A DNA stretch of 16,634 nt from Chloroflexota bacterium (GTDB lineage Bacteria > Chloroflexota > UBA6077 > CF-72). A program made the position numbers and the translations under genes. Below are positions 13,607 to 16,634 of this stretch, one piece after another. The stretch covers positions 1-16,634 of the forward strand of contig JAFAPL010000765.1 of assembly GCA_019247135.1 (NCBI GenBank). Direction: 5' to 3'. Position 1 is the stretch's first letter, and every line of letters starts with the position of its first letter. The notes under the pieces were generated by a model. It had not been told where the DNA came from and did not search any database. It saw nothing but the letters and a program-made list of their open reading frames with translations.

Positions 13607-14467
13607 CTAGCTGAGCAATTCGCGCACCTGCCGCAGCCGCGCAATGTGCGGCTCGGGCCCGTTGCCGGCGCCGCCGGTCCCAACAGATAGATGCGACGCG
13701 CCGAAACCGCGCCACATCTCGATCGTCTTGCGCCAGTCATCGGGTGTGCCCTGTGACGCGTCGAGACGACCTTCGATGCCGAACGATGCCGGGTCGCGGC
13801 CCGCCTCGCGTAGCCACCCGTGCACTTTGTCGATGGTTGCCTGCCAGCCGCCCTCGAGCGGACGAAGCGGTAGGTATCCATCCGCGATGCGCGTGGCGCG
13901 TTTGACGGCCGCTTCTGCGCTGGCACCTATCCAGATCGGGATCGGCTGTTGAATCGGCCGCGGATTGATACCCGCTGCTGAGACGGTATGAAAGCGGCCC
14001 TGGAACGTGACCACGCGCTCACACCACAAGCGTCGCATCAGCTCGATCTGCTCCTCGAAGCGACGCGCGCGATCCTGAAACCGCAGGCCAAGCGCCTGAT
14101 ATTCGATGGGGTTCCAGCCGATGCCGATACCGAGTCGAAACTGGCCACTCGTAAGCACGTCAATGTCCGCGGCCTGCTTGGCAGCCAGCACCGTCTGACG
14201 CTGCGGCAGGATGATGACGCTGGTCAGGTATCCCAACCGCGGCGCGACACCGGCCAGGAACGCGCCCAGCATGAAAGGCTCGCGCAGATACGACTCAATC
14301 GGAAAGACGCGGTCCAGCTCCGGGTGGTCGGCTTTCTCCGCACCCACGACATGGTCGGCGGTGACCAGAAACTCGAAGCCGAGGTCCTGGACCGCCTGCG
14401 CATACTCACGCATCGCGCCGACGTCCGGCCCAAGCTCGCTCTGAGAGAGAACGGCTCCAACCTGCAT
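13607..14467 (-). CDS. Luciferase-like, probably F420-dependent, oxidoreductase
   Basis: 286 residues, a complete LLM-family (beta/alpha)8 barrel. Landmarks: the N-terminal MQVGAVLSQSELGPD, VTADHVVG (35-42), TSVIILPQRQTVLAAKQAADIDVLTSGQFRLGIGIGWN (about 82-119) and the helix QDRARRFEEQIELMRRLW, which strongly resemble actinobacterial F420-dependent subfamilies. Such enzymes use reduced F420 (or FMN) to oxidise or reduce small organic substrates; the substrate is unknown. The gene lies 9 nt behind a glutathionyl-hydroquinone-reductase-like gene on the same strand and so may be co-transcribed. A TAGCAT box 6 nt before its ATG suggests an additional leaderless start site. It is not closely similar to the LLM gene at the window start. 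Confidence 0.9.
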   Translation of the reverse strand: MQVGAVLSQSELGPDVGAMREYAQAVQDLGFEFLVTADHVVGAEKADHPELDRVFPIESYLREPFMLGAFLAGVAPRLGYLTSVIILPQRQTVLAAKQAADIDVLTSGQFRLGIGIGWNPIEYQALGLRFQDRARRFEEQIELMRRLWCERVVTFQGRFHTVSAAGINPRPIQQPIPIWIGASAEAAVKRATRIADGYLPLRPLEGGWQATIDKVHGWLREAGRDPASFGIEGRLDASQGTPDDWRKTIEMWRGFGASHLSVGTGGAGNGPEPHIARLRQVRELLS

Positions 14468-14473
14468 GAGCCG

Positions 14474-14479
14474 ATGCTA
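14474..14479 (-). promoter_or_regulatory. Putative -10 box TAGCAT, overlapping the upstream stop codon
   Basis: On the minus strand TAGCAT is followed by 6 nt and the ATG at 14467. Its first three bases are the TAG stop of the upstream hydroquinone-reductase-like gene. Confidence 0.38.
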
Positions 14480-15424
14480 CCGGCCGTGCGGCGCGAGCCA
14501 ATCGACGGCCGGCCCCTTCGGGACGATGCGATACGGATTCAACTGTTCATGCGTCATGTAGTAGTGGCGCTTGATGTGGTCCCAGTTCACGGTATCGCCG
14601 AAGCCCGGTCGCTGGAACAGGTCACGCGCGTATGCCCAGAGATTCGGGTAGTCGACAATCCTGCGTACGTTGCACTTGAAATGCACGTAGTAGACGGCAT
14701 CGAAGCGAACGAGCGTCGTAAATAGTCGAATGTCGGCCTCAGTGAGTGCATTTCCGACCAGAAAGCGCTGTTTGCTCAGTCGCACTTCGAGTCGATCAAG
14801 CGCGTTGAACAACGCATCGACTGCCTCGTCATACGCCTCTTGCGACGTCGCAAAACCAGCTCGGTAGACAGCGTTGTTCACGTTCTGAAACACGTCGGCG
14901 TTGATCGCGTCGATCTCGCCGCGCAGCGCCTCGGGGTAAAGGTCTACGCTCGTGTCCGCCCATCGCTCGAACTTCGTGGCCAGGTCCGTGCTGAGCGTGT
15001 GGTAGTCGTTCGAGATCAGCTGCCCCGTTTTGCGATCCCACAGGCACGGCACGGTCCACCTGCCCTGGTAGTTGGGCTCGGTCTTCAGGTACGCCTGTGA
15101 GAGAAACTGAAACCCGTTCACCGGATCGGGGCCGTAGCTGCCGTCACGACTGTCGCGGAACGCCCAGCCGCGCTCGTCCCGGATCGGGTCGACCACCGTC
15201 ATGCCGACGACGTTTTCGAGCTTTTTCAGTCGACGAACGATGATCGAGCGGTGCGCCCAGGGGCAGGCGAGCGACACATACAGGTGGTAGCGGCCCGGCT
15301 CAGCGGCGAACTCGTCAGTCGGATCGCTGCTGATGCGATGCCTGAACGCGTTTTGCTGGCGAACGAAGCGGCCGTGTCCGTCGGTCTCGGCTGAGAATTG
15401 CGGCCGTGAGGCAGTCTGCGTCAT
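14477..15424 (-). CDS. yqjG: Glutathionyl-hydroquinone reductase-like protein (Xi-class GST, YqjG/ECM4 family)
   Basis: 315 residues, near the usual ~320-330. The N-terminal thioredoxin-like domain carries the catalytic Cys54 in SLACPWAHRSIIVRRLK. The helical C-terminal domain contains FLVGNALTEADIRLFTTLVRFDAVYYVHFKCNV and the family ending HYYMTHEQLNPYRIVPKGP. Characterised members reduce glutathionyl-hydroquinones using glutathione. In organisms lacking glutathione the thiol partner may instead be mycothiol or another thiol, which the sequence cannot tell. It is cytosolic. It precedes the LLM oxidoreductase by 9 nt, so a shared role in quinone or aromatic detoxification is possible. The start ATG is preceded by a CATAAT box 8 nt upstream. 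Confidence 0.93.
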   Translation of the reverse strand: MTQTASRPQFSAETDGHGRFVRQQNAFRHRISSDPTDEFAAEPGRYHLYVSLACPWAHRSIIVRRLKKLENVVGMTVVDPIRDERGWAFRDSRDGSYGPDPVNGFQFLSQAYLKTEPNYQGRWTVPCLWDRKTGQLISNDYHTLSTDLATKFERWADTSVDLYPEALRGEIDAINADVFQNVNNAVYRAGFATSQEAYDEAVDALFNALDRLEVRLSKQRFLVGNALTEADIRLFTTLVRFDAVYYVHFKCNVRRIVDYPNLWAYARDLFQRPGFGDTVNWDHIKRHYYMTHEQLNPYRIVPKGPAVDWLAPHGR

Positions 15425-15432
15425 CGCCTTCG

Positions 15433-15438
15433 ATTATG
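15433..15438 (-). promoter_or_regulatory. Putative -10 box CATAAT for the hydroquinone reductase-like gene
   Basis: On the minus strand CATAAT is followed by 8 nt and the ATG at 15424. This would give a nearly leaderless mRNA. It sits in the 63-nt divergent spacer shared with the RraA-like gene. Confidence 0.3.
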
Positions 15439-15475
15439 AAACGCCGCGAGCGCCGCCTCCACAGGCACGGTCCAG

Positions 15476-15481
15476 TACCGT
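15476..15481 (+). promoter_or_regulatory. Putative -10 box TACCGT for leaderless RraA-like transcript
   Basis: TACCGT lies 6 nt before ATG 15488 with no good ribosome-binding site, the same arrangement as the TACCAT box at 3202-3207. Confidence 0.4.
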
Positions 15482-15487
15482 TAGGGC

Positions 15488-16177
15488 ATGTCTGCCAAGC
15501 TCACGCCGGAGCAGCTGGACGAGCTGCGCGCGATCGACAGTCCGACCATTGCCAATGCGATCGAGTACTTCAAGGCGCGCCCGCGCGTGGCCGGGTATTG
15601 CGGATCGAACGTCCGACTGCTGACGGACACGCCCGGCACGATGCTTGGCTTCGCGGTTACCTGCAAGGGCGACAGCACGACTGAAGACAAGGACCGGCGC
15701 GAGCACACGGAGCTGTACCGCGCCATCGCCGCGCTGGCGCCGTTGCCGGCGGTAGTGGTCATTGGCGACGATGGCGACGCATCGAAGCTGCACCTGTCGT
15801 GTCATGCCGGCGAGATGATGGCGACCACCATGAAACGTGTCGGGGCCGTGGGCCTGGTGACCAACGGTGGACTGCGCGACATTCGCGAGATCACTGCGCT
15901 GGGCGGGTTCCACTACTACGGACGTGGCCTGGTGGTGGCGCACGGGCGGCCGTGTATCTATGACGTCGGCGCGACCGTGAACATCGACGGCATGGAGGTG
16001 CACCCGGGCGACCTGCTGCACGGCGACGAGAACGGGATCACCGTCATCCCCGCCGACATTGCGACGGAAGTCGCGGCCAAGGCGCACGAGCATCGCGTGA
16101 TGGAGCAACAGCGGCTCGAGGAAATCCTCGGCCCCAATTTTCACAAACAGTTCGAGCAGGCGACCCAGTACAGATAA
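15488..16177 (+). CDS. RraA-fold protein, HMG/CHA aldolase-like
   Basis: 229 residues. The RraA-like core shows CHAGEMMATTMKRVGAVGLVTNGGLRDIREI (105-134) and PGDLLHGDENGITVIP (173-188). The catalytic signature of class II 4-hydroxy-4-methyl-2-oxoglutarate/4-carboxy-4-hydroxy-2-oxoadipate aldolases, G-[ED]-x20-R-D, is matched exactly by Gly108-Glu109 and Arg130-Asp131. Such enzymes split alpha-keto acids to pyruvate with a divalent metal, late in aromatic acid breakdown. The same fold is used by RraA, the RNase E inhibitor, and by dimethylmenaquinone methyltransferase-labelled proteins, a label often misapplied. The signature supports lyase or oxaloacetate decarboxylase activity. It is a monocistronic unit, followed by the palindrome array. 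Confidence 0.9.
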   Translation: MSAKLTPEQLDELRAIDSPTIANAIEYFKARPRVAGYCGSNVRLLTDTPGTMLGFAVTCKGDSTTEDKDRREHTELYRAIAALAPLPAVVVIGDDGDASKLHLSCHAGEMMATTMKRVGAVGLVTNGGLRDIREITALGGFHYYGRGLVVAHGRPCIYDVGATVNIDGMEVHPGDLLHGDENGITVIPADIATEVAAKAHEHRVMEQQRLEEILGPNFHKQFEQATQYR

Positions 16178-16185
16178 TTTTTGTT

Positions 16186-16209
16186 CGGAGCCGCTCATGA
16201 GCGGCTCCG
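16186..16209. repeat. Perfect 24-bp palindrome, unit 1 of 3
   Basis: Arms CGGAGCCGCT and AGCGGCTCCG flank a CATG core, with no mismatch. It starts 9 nt after the RraA-like stop codon and directly abuts unit 2. A T-run precedes rather than follows it on the plus strand, so it is not a standard terminator. Confidence 0.9.
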
Positions 16210-16233
16210 CAAGATGGCGCATGCGCCATCTTG
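16210..16233. repeat. Perfect 24-bp palindrome, unit 2 of 3
   Basis: Arms CAAGATGGCG and CGCCATCTTG flank a CATG core, with no mismatch. The length and core equal unit 1, but the arm sequence is different. Confidence 0.9.
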
Positions 16234-16257
16234 GCCAGCGGATCATGATCCGCTGGC
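16234..16257. repeat. Perfect 24-bp palindrome, unit 3 of 3
   Basis: Arms GCCAGCGGAT and ATCCGCTGGC flank a CATG core, with no mismatch. It abuts unit 2 with no spacer. It contains two GATC sites. Confidence 0.9.
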
Positions 16258-16290
16258 ATGCTTCGCATGGTCGGGGGGGCTCCGCCCCCC
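16257..16290. repeat. Two further hairpins after the palindrome array
   Basis: CATGC-TTC-GCATG (16257-16269) and GGGGGGC-TCC-GCCCCCC (16274-16290) follow unit 3. Both have 3-nt loops closed by C-G, like the hairpin at 12669-12689. The rest of the spacer to 16387 is GC-rich without a gene that I can support. Confidence 0.65.
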
Positions 16291-16387
16291 GCCGCCGTTC
16301 GCTGCTCCGCTGCGCTGCGCGCTCACTCCCGCGGCGACCCCCCGCATGACGCGTGCGTTCGGTCCGCTGATTAGGAACTTTGCAACG

Positions 16388-16634
16388 CTATGGGCGCCTT
16401 GTCTGGCCTGGCGGGGCAGCCTGGATTGCCGCCCACACCCTCTCCGGCGTAAATGGGATGTCCAGGTGTGTGATGCCGAGCGGCGAGAGGGCGTCGAGCA
16501 CAGCGTTGGCGATCGCCGGCGGGCAGCCGTTTGTCCCCGCCTCGCCCACGCCTTTGGCCCCGAGCGGATTGAACGGACTCGGCGTCGCCGTGTGGTCGAG
16601 CGCCATCGGCGGCATGTCCCCCGCCCGCGGCAGC
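16388..16634 (-). CDS. Molybdenum hydroxylase (xanthine/CO dehydrogenase family) large subunit, C-terminal fragment
   Basis: The frame is open to the window end, so the N-terminal bulk of the gene lies outside; 81 C-terminal residues are visible. They contain FNPLGAKGVGEAGTNGCPPAIANAVLDAL, the molybdopterin-binding C-terminal signature of the XdhB/CoxL family, with the conserved catalytic glutamate in GVGEAG at visible residue 31. The end is IPFTPERVWAAIQAA plus a short tail. These subunits hydroxylate purines, aldehydes or aromatic acids, or oxidise CO, together with FAD and 2Fe-2S subunits. The active-site loop that would distinguish them is not in view. It converges on the RraA-like gene across the palindrome array. 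Confidence 0.9.
   Translation of the reverse strand, partial: LPRAGDMPPMALDHTATPSPFNPLGAKGVGEAGTNGCPPAIANAVLDALSPLGITHLDIPFTPERVWAAIQAAPPGQTRRP

Noticed and set aside
16178..16209. Palindrome unit 1 as an intrinsic terminator for the RraA-like gene
   Set aside because: On the plus strand the T-run precedes the stem instead of following it, and two further palindromes abut it, so a simple terminator does not explain the structure.
15434..16246. 270-codon minus-strand ORF opposite the RraA-like gene
   Set aside because: Antisense shadow; the plus strand has the exact G-E-x20-R-D signature.
16186..16257. Palindrome array as a CRISPR
   Set aside because: There is no constant repeat with variable spacers; the units are self-complementary and contiguous.

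Overview
The window is a GC-rich, densely coded bacterial segment with 17 genes that I can support, none of them RNA genes, plus several short palindromic elements. I see no insertion sequence, CRISPR array or phage gene, and no gene-free gap longer than about 210 bases. The combination of two luciferase-like (probably F420- or FMN-dependent) oxidoreductases, a stand-alone LigD-type polymerase, a 7Fe ferredoxin and starts that look leaderless (a TANNNT box 6-7 nt before the start codon) suggests a high-GC Chloroflexota or Actinobacteria-like organism, probably a little-studied environmental one. This placement is inference, not a measured taxonomic call.

Layout. 1-1847 (+): the 3' part of a luciferase-like monooxygenase, coupled by an ATGA overlap to an alpha/beta hydrolase. 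1909-3993 (+): a LigD-type primase-polymerase protein and a crotonase-family protein. 4085-10292 (-): a six-gene copper-handling operon, read in the order small His-rich exported protein, exported single-anchor protein, CopC-CopD-YtkA-like-cytochrome c fusion, CopC-YtkA-like protein, CopC-CopD fusion, CopC-like protein. These genes are joined by stop/start overlaps or by short gaps carrying AGGAG sites. 10394-11344 (+): a tandem GNAT acetyltransferase. 11435-12628 (-): an enolase-superfamily (mandelate racemase/dehydratase) enzyme. 12820-13125 (-): a ferredoxin. 13194-13604 (+): a VOC/glyoxalase-fold protein. 13607-15424 (-): a luciferase-like oxidoreductase downstream of a glutathionyl-hydroquinone-reductase-like protein. 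15488-16177 (+): an RraA-fold aldolase-like protein. 16388 to the window end (-): the C-terminus of a molybdenum hydroxylase (xanthine/CO dehydrogenase) large subunit.

How the genes work together. The copper block is the only obvious pathway-scale unit. Five of its products have signal peptides whose predicted cleavage leaves a histidine as residue 1, as in CopC Cu(II) sites, and two carry CopD membrane domains. It therefore looks like an extracytoplasmic copper capture and membrane-transfer system, with a c-type cytochrome physically attached. The remaining genes are a scatter of redox and catabolic enzymes with no evident common pathway.

The most unusual non-coding structure is at 16186-16257: three back-to-back perfect 24-bp palindromes, each with two 10-bp arms around a CATG core, followed by further hairpins. 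A second hairpin-rich spacer is at 12629-12819.
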